This document shows positions 26,181 through 35,296 of a DNA stretch of 64,000 nucleotides, piece by piece. Both the position numbers and the translations under genes were made by a program. This stretch comes from Bremerella sp. TYQ1 (lineage in GTDB: Bacteria; Planctomycetota; Planctomycetia; Pirellulales; Pirellulaceae), in NCBI RefSeq assembly GCF_020150455.1, contig NZ_CP083740.1, forward strand, positions 3,720,001 to 3,784,000, written 5' to 3'. The notes under the pieces are model-generated. The model saw only the letters and a program-made list of their open reading frames with translations, searched no databases and was not told where the DNA came from. The first letter of the stretch is position 1. Every line of letters starts with the position of its first letter.

Positions 26181-29100
26181 ATGTCGCTCGAGCTTTTTCA
26201 TCCCGTTGTCCAGGCCTGGTTTACCAAGCGGTTTGGCGAGCCTACCGACGCTCAGAACGCCGGCTGGCCTTCCATTGCCGAAGGACGCTGTACACTGATT
26301 GCCGCCCCCACGGGGTCTGGTAAAACACTCGCCGCGTTCATGGTTTGCTTGGACCGGCTCTTTCGCCGCTGGCTGGCCGGAAAACTGCTCGACACCACCT
26401 ACGTTGTCTACGTCTCTCCCCTCAAAGCGCTCAGCAACGACATCCATCGCAATCTCGACACGCCACTCATGGAGATCTGTGAGATGGCCGAGAGCATGGG
26501 CATGCTGCCTCCCCAAATTCGGACGGCCGTCCGAACCGGCGATACGCCTCCTTCGCAGCGGCAAGCGATGACGCGGCGGCCTCCCCATATCTTGGTGACC
26601 ACGCCGGAATCGCTTTACCTGATGCTAACGGCCGATCGCAGTCGCAAAACGCTGCGTCATGTCGACACCGTTATCGTCGACGAAATCCATGCATTGGCTC
26701 GCGACAAACGTGGCTCGCACTTGTCGATCACGCTTGAACGGATGGAAGCCCTCGCGATCGAACCACCGACACGCATTGGCCTTTCCGCCACCCAAAAACC
26801 GATTGAGGAAATTGCTTGCTTCTTAGTCGGTGCTCAGCGTGTCGACGAAAATAACGTGCCAGATTGTGCGATCGTCGACGGCGGCCACAAGCGAGAGTTG
26901 GACCTTGAAGTGACCGTGCCTGCTTCGCCACTGGAAGCGGTTTGTTCCAACGAACAATGGGGCGAAGTTTACGACGAACTCGTTAAGCTGATTCAGTCGC
27001 ATCACAGCACACTGGTCTTCGTCAACACACGCCGCATGGCCGAACGTGTCGCCCACCGGCTGACGGAAGTTCTCGGCGACGAAGTCATCACCAGTCACCA
27101 CGGCAGTCTCGCCAAAGAGATCCGCCACTCCGCCGAACAGCGCCTGAAGGAAGGCAAACTGAAGGCGATTGTCGCGACCGCTTCGCTCGAAATGGGGATC
27201 GATATCGGCTACATCGATTTGGTTGTCCAGATCGGTTCGGCTCGCAGCATTGCCAACTTCCTGCAACGTGTCGGTCGCTCTGGACACTCGCTGCATGGCA
27301 CTCCCAAAGGCCGGTTGTTTCCGCTCACGCGTGACGAATTGATCGAATGCCTCGCGCTGATGCGCAGTGTCGATAAGGGGCACCTCGATCGGATCGAAAT
27401 CCCCGTTGCCCCGCTCGATATCCTCGCTCAACAGATCGTCGCGGAGGTCTCGGCGGAAGAGCAAGATGAAGCGGAGCTATACGAGCGATTCAAACGCGCC
27501 TGGCCGTATCGCGACCTCACGTTCCAGAAGTATCAAGATGTTCTGGAAATGGTGAACGAAGGGGTAACTCGTTCGATCAAGACGGGAGCTCATCTTCATC
27601 GTGATCGGATCAATGGCAAGCTGCGACCACGGCGTGGGGCACGCATCAGCGCCACCACTTCCGGCGGGGCAATCCCCGACATGCCGATCTACCGCGTGTT
27701 GACCGATCCTGAAAATCAGGTCGTCGGGACGGTCGACGAACATTTCGCCGTCGACAGTAAAGCAGGCGACGTTTTCCTGCTTGGGAATACCTCCTGGCGC
27801 GTGCTCGCCATTCGCGGTAGCGACGTCATCGTTCAGGATGCCCAGGGGCAACCTCCCAGTGTACCTTTCTGGTTTGGTGAATCGCCCGGACGCACGATCG
27901 AACTCTCCCAGGAAGTTGCCGATCTTCGGGAAGAGATCGCCGACAAAGTGGTCGCTTCCGCCAACGATCCCACTCGAGACCGATTCAAAATCCAATCGCA
28001 AGATGGCGATCTATTGGAGTCGTCATTCGATCAAATCGATGTCGAGATCGTCCGTTGGATTCAAGCCGAATGTCACGCGACCCCTTGGGCAGCACTTCAG
28101 GCCGTTCGCTACGTAGCCGCCCAGCACGCGGCCATGGGCTTAGTCCCTACACAAAAGAAGATCGTCTTTGAACGCTTCTTTGACGAAGCCGGCAGCATGC
28201 AGCTAGTGGTCCATGCCCCGCTCGGTACGCGGATCAATCGCGCCTGGGGACTCGCGTTCCGCAAACGATTCTGCCGATCTTTCGACTTTGAATTGCAAGC
28301 CAGCGCTGACGACGACGGCCTTGTCTTATCGCTTGGCCCGCAGCACAGTTTCCCGTTGGAAGACATGTTCAAAATGTTGAACTCGACCAACGGTCAGGCC
28401 CTGCTCGAACAAGCTTTGCTCGCGTTTCCCATGTTCGGCATTCGCTGGCGGTGGAACGCGACCAGAGCACTTGCCATTCTGCGTTTCATGGGTGGCAAGA
28501 AGGTTCCGCCCCACATGGTTCGCTTCCGCTCTGACGACCTCTTAGCGGCCGCATTCCCCGATCAAGTCGGCTGCCTTGAAAACCACAACGAAGACATCAA
28601 GTATCCCGACCATCCATTGGTTCAGCAGACCCTGCACGATTGCCTGACCGAAGGGATGGACGTCGAACGCTGGAAGGACTTACTCCGCGCCGTCGAAGCG
28701 GGCGAAGTCCAGTTCGTCGCTCGACAAACGCGAGAGCCTTCCCCCTTTGCTCACGAACGAATCAACGCGAATCCTTACTCGTTCCTCGACCCGGCCGGGC
28801 TCGAAGACCGCCGTACGCGTGCCGTCAGCACGCGTCGCACGCTGGCCCCCAACGAAATGAAAGAGCTGGGCCAGCTCTCCCCTGAAGCGATCGCCACGGT
28901 CCGTCGCGAGGCCTGGCCAACCGCTCGCGATCCGGACGAGCTGCACGACGTGCTCAGCTCCATGATCGCGCTACCAGCGTCCCAGGGGCAGGAATGGAAG
29001 AGCCTCTTCGACCGCCTCGTCAAACAAGGCCGCGCCACCGCCTATATCCGCGACGGTCACGAACCCCTTTGGACCGCTACAGAAACCCTTCCCGTCATCC

Positions 29101-30590
29101 AAGCCGCGCTTCCTGGCGGGACTGCCCAGCCCTCGGTTGACGTTCCCGAAGGTGTCGCTAAAGAACTGGAATCGCATCAAGCCTGGGTCGAACTGATTCG
29201 CAGTGCGGCCCCCTGCCTCGGTCCGTTCTCGACCGAAGAGCTTGCCCAAACTTGGGGTCTGAAACCTTCTAGCGTGCACGCTGCCTGCGAAGCGGTCGAA
29301 GCGGAAGGGGTCATCTTGCGAGGGCACTACTCCACCGAAGGCTCTTCGCATGAAGGAGACCTGCAGTGGTGCGACCGCCGTTTGCTCGCTCGCATTCATC
29401 GCTTGACGGTCAATGGCTTACGGCAACAAATTCAACCGGTCGAACGCGACGTCTTCCTGCGGTTTCTTGTGCGGCATCAAAACCTACAGCGAGAAACCAA
29501 AGCCTCCGGTGCCCGCGGTTTGAATGCCGTCATGAAGTTGCTGCAAGGCTTCGAAGCTTCGGCCGGAAGTTGGGAACGCAGCCTGCTTGCGGCTCGTCTC
29601 GACGATTACGACCCTGACTGGCTCGACGAACAGCTAACCTCCGGTGAACTCATTTGGGGACGCTTGCGACCACCGCACGGAGACGCCGAAGAAGGCCCCA
29701 GCATGGCGTCGCTGCGCCGCACCGTCCCGATGGCGATCGTCAGTCGCGAGAACCTAGGTTGGCTCATTCCGGATGTACGGCAATCGGCCGAAGCTCTCGC
29801 GCGGGGCAATGCTCAAGACGTGCTCGAAGCGTTGACGTCGAGGGGGGCATTGTTCCATCAAGATATCCGAGTGCTGACGAAATTGATGCCTACGCATTTG
29901 GACGAAGCGCTACGAGAACTGGCCGCACTCGGCCTGGTGACATGCGATAGCTTCAGTGCGGTCCGCAAGATCGTTGACGATAGCGGGACGAAGAAGTCGC
30001 GCAGCCGACGCAAGAGCAACGCCACCGCGCGGGCCGGGCGATGGTCTCTTTTCCCTGGCATTGTCGAAGAAGTTTCGTCGGAAGATTACCTCCACAACTG
30101 GTGCCTGCAATTGGTCGCGCGTTACGGCGTTATCTTTCGCGATCTGTTGCATCGTGAATCGGCGGCCCCCTCCTGGGCTCAACTCGTTCCGATGCTGCGG
30201 CGGATGGAACGTCGTGGCGAACTGCGGGGGGGACGCTTCGTGAAGAATGCCGGGGGCGAACAATATGGTACCGAACAAGCCATCTACGCGCTGCGAAAGC
30301 TTCGCGATGCCGCCCCGGACGATCCCTGGGTTGCCGTGAGCGGGACCGATCCGCTGAACCTGGCCGGTGTGATGACCGACGACACCAAAGTGCCGGCCAT
30401 TCACACCAACGCCATCATCTGGCAAAACGGTCAAGTCATTGCCATAAAACGTGGAGGCGAAATTGAGTTTTTGCGTCCCGTTAGCCCGAACGATCAAATG
30501 GAAATGACCAGGGCCCTGCACGCCGGTCGCCGCTTACCTCCGCAAACCATTCCGATTGGTTTCCCCCGACGCCGATCGACCGCCGGTTAA
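26181..30590 (+). CDS. lhr: Lhr-type large ATP-dependent helicase
   Basis: A 1469-residue superfamily 2 helicase close in size to E. coli Lhr (1538). The N-terminal core has Walker A APTGSGKT (42-49), motif Ia SPLKALSNDI, the DEIH box (167-170), SATQKP and motif VI QRVGRSGHS. The Lhr winged-helix and core C-terminal domains follow, and a long C-terminal region (about 880-1469) matches the extended Lhr tail, where uracil-DNA glycosylase activity has been described for some homologues. It moves 3'-5' on single-stranded DNA or RNA-DNA hybrids. It stands alone. Nothing appears broken. Confidence 0.94.
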   Translation: MSLELFHPVVQAWFTKRFGEPTDAQNAGWPSIAEGRCTLIAAPTGSGKTLAAFMVCLDRLFRRWLAGKLLDTTYVVYVSPLKALSNDIHRNLDTPLMEICEMAESMGMLPPQIRTAVRTGDTPPSQRQAMTRRPPHILVTTPESLYLMLTADRSRKTLRHVDTVIVDEIHALARDKRGSHLSITLERMEALAIEPPTRIGLSATQKPIEEIACFLVGAQRVDENNVPDCAIVDGGHKRELDLEVTVPASPLEAVCSNEQWGEVYDELVKLIQSHHSTLVFVNTRRMAERVAHRLTEVLGDEVITSHHGSLAKEIRHSAEQRLKEGKLKAIVATASLEMGIDIGYIDLVVQIGSARSIANFLQRVGRSGHSLHGTPKGRLFPLTRDELIECLALMRSVDKGHLDRIEIPVAPLDILAQQIVAEVSAEEQDEAELYERFKRAWPYRDLTFQKYQDVLEMVNEGVTRSIKTGAHLHRDRINGKLRPRRGARISATTSGGAIPDMPIYRVLTDPENQVVGTVDEHFAVDSKAGDVFLLGNTSWRVLAIRGSDVIVQDAQGQPPSVPFWFGESPGRTIELSQEVADLREEIADKVVASANDPTRDRFKIQSQDGDLLESSFDQIDVEIVRWIQAECHATPWAALQAVRYVAAQHAAMGLVPTQKKIVFERFFDEAGSMQLVVHAPLGTRINRAWGLAFRKRFCRSFDFELQASADDDGLVLSLGPQHSFPLEDMFKMLNSTNGQALLEQALLAFPMFGIRWRWNATRALAILRFMGGKKVPPHMVRFRSDDLLAAAFPDQVGCLENHNEDIKYPDHPLVQQTLHDCLTEGMDVERWKDLLRAVEAGEVQFVARQTREPSPFAHERINANPYSFLDPAGLEDRRTRAVSTRRTLAPNEMKELGQLSPEAIATVRREAWPTARDPDELHDVLSSMIALPASQGQEWKSLFDRLVKQGRATAYIRDGHEPLWTATETLPVIQAALPGGTAQPSVDVPEGVAKELESHQAWVELIRSAAPCLGPFSTEELAQTWGLKPSSVHAACEAVEAEGVILRGHYSTEGSSHEGDLQWCDRRLLARIHRLTVNGLRQQIQPVERDVFLRFLVRHQNLQRETKASGARGLNAVMKLLQGFEASAGSWERSLLAARLDDYDPDWLDEQLTSGELIWGRLRPPHGDAEEGPSMASLRRTVPMAIVSRENLGWLIPDVRQSAEALARGNAQDVLEALTSRGALFHQDIRVLTKLMPTHLDEALRELAALGLVTCDSFSAVRKIVDDSGTKKSRSRRKSNATARAGRWSLFPGIVEEVSSEDYLHNWCLQLVARYGVIFRDLLHRESAAPSWAQLVPMLRRMERRGELRGGRFVKNAGGEQYGTEQAIYALRKLRDAAPDDPWVAVSGTDPLNLAGVMTDDTKVPAIHTNAIIWQNGQVIAIKRGGEIEFLRPVSPNDQMEMTRALHAGRRLPPQTIPIGFPRRRSTAG

Positions 30591-30712
30591 TGCGTTTAGA
30601 ACCTTCCCTGGTGTGATTCTTGAGGATGGTTGCATCTCGCCTCACGGCAAACCACAATGGAACGTCCCTCTCCTTGTTCTTTCACCCCCTGACCAACTGC
30701 TGGGAGTTCATC

Positions 30713-31708
30713 ATGCAGCGTCCCCTTGCACACACAATCTTGGCCGCCTTGTTGGCTGTCGCCGCTCCGTTGGCCGCTTTCGCCGCCGACGATTCGAAGA
30801 CCTACACTACGCCTGAAGAAGCCCCTGCTTCCTATAAGCTTCAAGGCGAATACGTTGGCAAAGTCAACGTCGACGGTGCCGAAGTGAAGTATGGCGTTCA
30901 AGTGATCGCCCTCGGCAACGACGAATTTGAAGCCGTCACCTACCCAGGCGGTCTGCCCGGCGAAGGCTACTCCGGCGGTAACTACGACGAACTGCTCAAA
31001 GCCAAAGCGAAAGCCAACGGCGACTCCATCGAGTTCAAAGGCGAAGGCTTCGTCGCTACGCTTTCCGACGGCGCAATCAATGTCGTCGGCGAAGGTGGCA
31101 ACAACATCGGCACGCTCGAAAAGGTCGTTCGCAAAAGCCCAACGCTTGGCGCGAAAGCTCCTGAAGGCGCTATCGTTCTGTTCGACGGCACCAGCGCCGA
31201 TGGTTGGAACAACGGCAAGATCGTCCAGGAAGATCTTCTGCTGGCCGACTGCGAATCGAAAGAGAAGTTTGGCGATCACACGCTGCACCTCGAATTCCGT
31301 ACGCCCTTCAAGCCCGACGCTCGCGGCCAGGCTCGCGGCAACAGCGGTCTGTACATCCAGAGCCGTTACGAATGCCAGGTTCTCGATTCGTTTGGTCTGA
31401 CCGGCGCCGACAACGAATGCGGCGGCATCTATAAAGTCTCCAAGCCAAAAGTGAACATGTGCTTCCCGCCACTCACGTGGCAAACCTACGACGTCGACTT
31501 CACCGCGGCAAAGTACGATGCTGACGGCAAGAAGACCGACAACGCTCGTGTCACCATCAAGCACAACGGTGTCGTGATTCACAAAGACTTGGAACTGCCA
31601 AGCCAAACGCCTGGCCGCCATAAAGAAGGCCCCGAAGCAGATGCCATCTATCTGCAAGGCCACGGCAACCCAGTCGTGTTTCGTAACATCTGGGTTGTGA
31701 AGAAGTAA
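30713..31708 (+). CDS. secreted DUF1080 protein, two-part
   Basis: A 331-residue exported protein. Start 30713 follows GGAG and gives the signal peptide MQRPLAHTILAALLAVAAP. An N-terminal domain of about 110 residues (YKLQGEYVGKVNVDGAEV, NDEFEAVTYPGGLPGEGY) precedes a DUF1080 domain (IVLFDGTSADGWNN, NSGLYIQSRYECQVLDSFG, IYLQGHGNPVVFRNIWVV). The domain is the planctomycete jelly roll linked to 3-keto-glycoside or glycan hydrolysis. The N-terminal domain is common in front of planctomycete DUF1080 modules and has no known function. Codon use is strongly biased, so it may be well expressed. Confidence 0.85.
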   Translation: MQRPLAHTILAALLAVAAPLAAFAADDSKTYTTPEEAPASYKLQGEYVGKVNVDGAEVKYGVQVIALGNDEFEAVTYPGGLPGEGYSGGNYDELLKAKAKANGDSIEFKGEGFVATLSDGAINVVGEGGNNIGTLEKVVRKSPTLGAKAPEGAIVLFDGTSADGWNNGKIVQEDLLLADCESKEKFGDHTLHLEFRTPFKPDARGQARGNSGLYIQSRYECQVLDSFGLTGADNECGGIYKVSKPKVNMCFPPLTWQTYDVDFTAAKYDADGKKTDNARVTIKHNGVVIHKDLELPSQTPGRHKEGPEADAIYLQGHGNPVVFRNIWVVKK

Positions 31709-31734
31709 CTTCCGCCCACGCAGGAATTCGAGAC

Positions 31735-32103
31735 ATGGGAAAACGTCGGCCGGTAGGAGTCTTCTCTCCCAAGGACCTGCTTGCCGACTTTCCCCTCTCG
31801 GTTCGTGACTCGGCCGAAACGCTTCGCAAGTTGCTGAAAGAGACCGTCCCCGGCGTGCGTGAAAAAGCATATCCCGGTTGGCGAATCATCGGCTACCGCG
31901 ATGCGTTTTATTTCGCGTTCATTCAACCGAAAGCGGACCACGTTCGGCTTGGGTTCCAATGGGGCACGCGTCTGCCGGACGAAGATGGTTTGCTCCAAGG
32001 CGAAGACCTTTCGCATATTCGCTACGTCCCCTTCGACTCGCCGCTGGATATCCCCACCGAGTCGCTGACCCGCCTGATCCAATACGCCAGCCAACACAAA
32101 TAA
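31735..32103 (+). CDS. DUF1801-family small protein
   Basis: A 122-residue cytosolic protein. The pattern LRKLLKETVPGVREKAYPGWRIIGYRD followed by YFAFIQPKADHVRLGF fits the DUF1801/YdhG-like fold of unknown function, seen in small stress-related proteins. It starts 26 bases after the DUF1080 stop, and the next frame's possible ATG (32103) overlaps its stop codon. Cotranscription with both neighbours is therefore possible. No catalytic residues can be assigned. Confidence 0.75.
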   Translation: MGKRRPVGVFSPKDLLADFPLSVRDSAETLRKLLKETVPGVREKAYPGWRIIGYRDAFYFAFIQPKADHVRLGFQWGTRLPDEDGLLQGEDLSHIRYVPFDSPLDIPTESLTRLIQYASQHK

Positions 32104-32135
32104 TGCATTCCCTTTTACCTGCGAGCCAACCTGCC

Positions 32136-34079
32136 ATGATTCGCGCTTCGATATCGCTTTCGCTCCTGTTGCTCTTCGCGTCGCTGACAGTCGCGCAAGA
32201 TCCGATCAAGCCCATCCCCAGGCGTTTGCCGGCCAAGAGCGACTACAAGTTGCCGGAGCCGACCAAGAAGAACCTGCAAGACCGTATCGAGGAAGTCGAA
32301 AAGTTCTCGGCCCCGATCCAAGACAATCCGTTGTTCGCCGATGTCGACGTCTATCGCAAAGCGGTCGAGTTCGCGCTGAAGCACAACGAGTTCTACGGCG
32401 AAGGAGACATCAAGAAGGCCCAGGCCTGTCTGACGATGGCTCGCAACCGCGCCGAAAGCCTCGCCAAGGGGGACACGCCCTGGAAAGATCAAACCGGCTT
32501 GGTCGTGCGTGGGTACACCAGCAGTATCGACGGCAGCTCGCAGCCGTACGGCCTGGTGATTCCGAAAGACCTTGATCTATCGAAACCGCAGCCACTCTAC
32601 ATTTGGCTGCATGGCCGCGGCGACAAAGCGACCGATATGCACTTCATTCACGAGCGCTCCACGAAGACCGGGCAAATCTCGCCCGACGATGCGATCGTGT
32701 TGCATCCTTTCGGTCGTCAATGTATCGGTTTCAAATCGGCTGGCGAAATTGACGTGCTCGATGCGATTGAAGCAGTCAAACAGCAGTACAACATCGACGA
32801 TCGTCGCATCGTGCTGATGGGCTTCTCGATGGGTGGCGCCGGATGCTGGCACATCGGTGCCCACTACGCCGACGACTTCGTCGCCATGAGCCCCGGCGCC
32901 GGCTTTGCCGAAACGGCGCGTTATCAGAAACTGAAAAAAGAAGACTACCCTGCTCCGTACGAACAAACGCTTTGGAAGGTGTACGACGTTCCGAATTACA
33001 CCACCAACTTGTTCAATCTTCCCGTGGTTGCTTACAGCGGCGAGAACGACAAGCAAATCCAAGCGGCACGCGTGATGGAAGAAGCATTCGAGAAGGAGGG
33101 CCAAAAGCTGACCCACCTGATCGGTCCCAAGATGGGGCACAAGTACGCTCCGGAAACGCTCGAACAAATCTTGGCCATGGTCAAAGCGGCTCGCGAAGAA
33201 GGCCAAGCCGAATATCCCCAAAACGTCACCATCCAAACGCCGACACTTCGCTACGGCAAGATGCACTGGGTCGAACTGCTTGAACTGACGCGTCACTGGG
33301 AAGATTCCCGCGTCGGGGCTTTGTGGAAGTCGGATGACGAACTTTACATCGTCACGCGAAACGTCGCGAAAATGAAGATCGATCCCGGTACACACCAGAA
33401 GTTCAACATCGAGATCGACGGCGAAGAGTTCGATGTCGCCCTCGACGGTCAAGACGCTATCATCCTCTCGAAGAAAGACGGCCAGTGGCAAGTCATCTTG
33501 AACGACACGCCATCAGACGAACTCGTCAAATCGCCAGGCCTGCAAGGTCCCATCGACGACGCGTTGATGTCTCCTTTCTTGGTCGTTCTGCCATCCGGCA
33601 AAGCATCCAACAAACAGGTTCAGCGTTGGATTGATTTCGAGGTGAAGCACTTAGCCGATCGTTGGCAAGCACTCTTCCGCGGTAAGCTTCGCACGAAGCT
33701 CGACAAAGACGTCACCGACGAAGACATCCAAAACTACAACCTGATTTGTTTCGGTACGCCGGAAAGCAATTCGGTGATCGGCAAAACGATCGGCAAGTTG
33801 CCACTAAGCTGGGACGAGAAAGAAATCTCGCTCGGCAAGCATCAAGTCGACGCCGCGAACCACGTTCCGCTGATGATCTACCCTAACCCACTCAATCAGC
33901 AGAAGTATGTGGTTCTTAACAGTGGTCCGACGTTCCGCGAAAACCATGATCGGACCAACAGTCTGCAGAACCCCAAGCTGCCTGACTGGGCGTTGATCGA
34001 CATTCGCCAAGACCCGGACGGCAATGCGCCTGGCAAAGTTGTTGCAGCCGACTTCTTCGACGAAGCCTGGCAACCATAA
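32136..34079 (+). CDS. secreted alpha/beta-hydrolase (esterase/peptidase-like)
   Basis: A 647-residue exported hydrolase. Start 32136 is chosen because MIRASISLSLLLLFASLTVAQ is a signal peptide; ATG 32103 is possible. After an N-terminal helical region (about 30-110) the alpha/beta-hydrolase domain (about 120-360) shows the oxyanion HG pair (IWLHGRGDKA), the nucleophile Ser in GFSMGG, Asp in SGENDKQI and His in MGHKY. The C-terminal 280 residues form an extra beta-rich and alpha/beta module with a repeat of the hydrolase-associated fold. It belongs to the prolyl oligopeptidase/PHB-depolymerase-like esterases. The substrate cannot be told. Confidence 0.85.
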   Translation: MIRASISLSLLLLFASLTVAQDPIKPIPRRLPAKSDYKLPEPTKKNLQDRIEEVEKFSAPIQDNPLFADVDVYRKAVEFALKHNEFYGEGDIKKAQACLTMARNRAESLAKGDTPWKDQTGLVVRGYTSSIDGSSQPYGLVIPKDLDLSKPQPLYIWLHGRGDKATDMHFIHERSTKTGQISPDDAIVLHPFGRQCIGFKSAGEIDVLDAIEAVKQQYNIDDRRIVLMGFSMGGAGCWHIGAHYADDFVAMSPGAGFAETARYQKLKKEDYPAPYEQTLWKVYDVPNYTTNLFNLPVVAYSGENDKQIQAARVMEEAFEKEGQKLTHLIGPKMGHKYAPETLEQILAMVKAAREEGQAEYPQNVTIQTPTLRYGKMHWVELLELTRHWEDSRVGALWKSDDELYIVTRNVAKMKIDPGTHQKFNIEIDGEEFDVALDGQDAIILSKKDGQWQVILNDTPSDELVKSPGLQGPIDDALMSPFLVVLPSGKASNKQVQRWIDFEVKHLADRWQALFRGKLRTKLDKDVTDEDIQNYNLICFGTPESNSVIGKTIGKLPLSWDEKEISLGKHQVDAANHVPLMIYPNPLNQQKYVVLNSGPTFRENHDRTNSLQNPKLPDWALIDIRQDPDGNAPGKVVAADFFDEAWQP

Positions 34080-34085
34080 TCGCGA

Positions 34086-34688
34086 TTACGAAGGCATTCG
34101 AACCGCACGTCGCAAGTGCGGTTCGAAGTCTTCCAGCGGCGGCGTTTTCATCTCTGGGTCTTTCGCCGTATCGTCCCAACCCCGCAGCTCGATCGCCGCT
34201 TGATAGTGGGGATTGCTCTCGAACTGGACCACCTCTTCCGCGTTCATGGGTCCACCTTGCAGCCGCAAGCTAAGCTGCGACGGCTCGCTTAACGTTTCGT
34301 GATACCCTTCTCGCGCGGCACACAAATACCGTTTCGCATCGACGTGCATCCGAACTGGCTCGTACGTCTCTGGGCCAAAATAAGACTTCAAAAAGTGAAA
34401 TCCAATGTTCTCGTGATGATCGTCGATCCCTTGCTCCGGAGCATCCTCCGGCAAGTCATGCAGCAGATGGCCAACATCGTGCAGCAGTGCCGCCGAGATC
34501 AACTCCGACGTCGCGTTACTTTCCAAAGCCAATGTGGCGGCCTGAAGCGCGTGTTCTAATTGAGTCACTGCTTCGCTGCCATATTCGGAATCGCCTCGCG
34601 TTCGAAACAGTTCGAGAATGGCTGCTACGACATCGGACGAATCGCCCTTCTTCAAATCGCTTAGTACGCTCACCGCGTTCTCCACCAA
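34086..34688 (-). CDS. PhnZ-like HD-domain protein
   Basis: A 200-residue HD-domain protein. Metal ligands are visible in LEHALQAA, ALLHDVGHLL and DDHHENIG, then the helix with RMHVDAKRYLC. The order, and the run SEPSQLSLRLQGGPMNAEEV then LRGWDDTAKDPE, closely follow PhnZ, a di-iron oxygenase that cleaves 2-amino-1-hydroxyethylphosphonate to glycine and phosphate. No phosphonate genes are adjacent, so a related substrate (for example a trimethylated analogue) is possible. It is convergent with the esterase gene, with 6 bases between stop codons. Confidence 0.75.
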   Translation of the reverse strand: MVENAVSVLSDLKKGDSSDVVAAILELFRTRGDSEYGSEAVTQLEHALQAATLALESNATSELISAALLHDVGHLLHDLPEDAPEQGIDDHHENIGFHFLKSYFGPETYEPVRMHVDAKRYLCAAREGYHETLSEPSQLSLRLQGGPMNAEEVVQFESNPHYQAAIELRGWDDTAKDPEMKTPPLEDFEPHLRRAVRMPS

Positions 34689-34819
34689 GGTTTTGAGGGG
34701 GATGCTGGATACGCACTATGGATACACGCATCGTGACTCACAGTCAACATGCGGTTGCCAGTGGAGAAGCAGGAGGATTCGCCCCTGACAGCTACGGCCG
34801 TAAAGAGAATACGATCGTT

Positions 34820-35296
34820 TTAGTTCAAGAAGTCTTCGCTGCGATGTCCATCCTGTTCAGGATGTTCAACATCTTGAGGCGATTCGACGTTTGGATCGTC
34901 GTCGGCAAAAGAGGCGCCGATTTCATAGCAAAGTTCGTTCAAACGGCGGCAACGGATCACGGTGCATGTCAAACGCTGAGCCGAAGTCCACAGGGTAATC
35001 TGCTCGCCGGGGTAGAGCTCGGTATCGTGCAGAAAGCGGATTCCTGTCGATGAAATATCTACGGAGTAGCCTACGACGTACTGATGATTTCGGGGTACGG
35101 AAGGAAGCGACGCGAACGACTCAATCAGCAGTTTGCCAGGGCAATACATGCGCGTCGTGCGGCGCATGTCGAGTGCTTGCGCCGGCAGCACACCGCGGCG
35201 GTTTTCCAAGTCGGCAAATTGATCCGGCAGCTGAATTCGACAACGCAGCCGGTCCAAGAGCAGCTTCATTTTTTGAGAATAGACTGTTTCCAGCAT
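34820..35296 (-). CDS. PilZ-domain c-di-GMP receptor
   Basis: A 158-residue protein. The first part (1-40) is a helical and strand lead-in. The PilZ domain then shows the c-di-GMP binding motifs RRTTR (45-49, RxxxR type) and D80-S82-G85 in VDISSTGIRF (DxSxxG type). The acidic, disordered C-terminus is about 30 residues. Its start lies 31 bases inside the end of the HD-GYP gene, so the two are cotranscribed and probably coupled. One degrades c-di-GMP and the other reads it. The likely output is motility, adhesion or stalk/holdfast behaviour, which is not shown here. Confidence 0.88.
   Translation of the reverse strand: MLETVYSQKMKLLLDRLRCRIQLPDQFADLENRRGVLPAQALDMRRTTRMYCPGKLLIESFASLPSVPRNHQYVVGYSVDISSTGIRFLHDTELYPGEQITLWTSAQRLTCTVIRCRRLNELCYEIGASFADDDPNVESPQDVEHPEQDGHRSEDFLN

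Noticed and set aside
30596..31870. Leftward frame of 424 codons opposite the DUF1080 gene
   Set aside because: It mirrors the DUF1080 gene and has no family or start signal.
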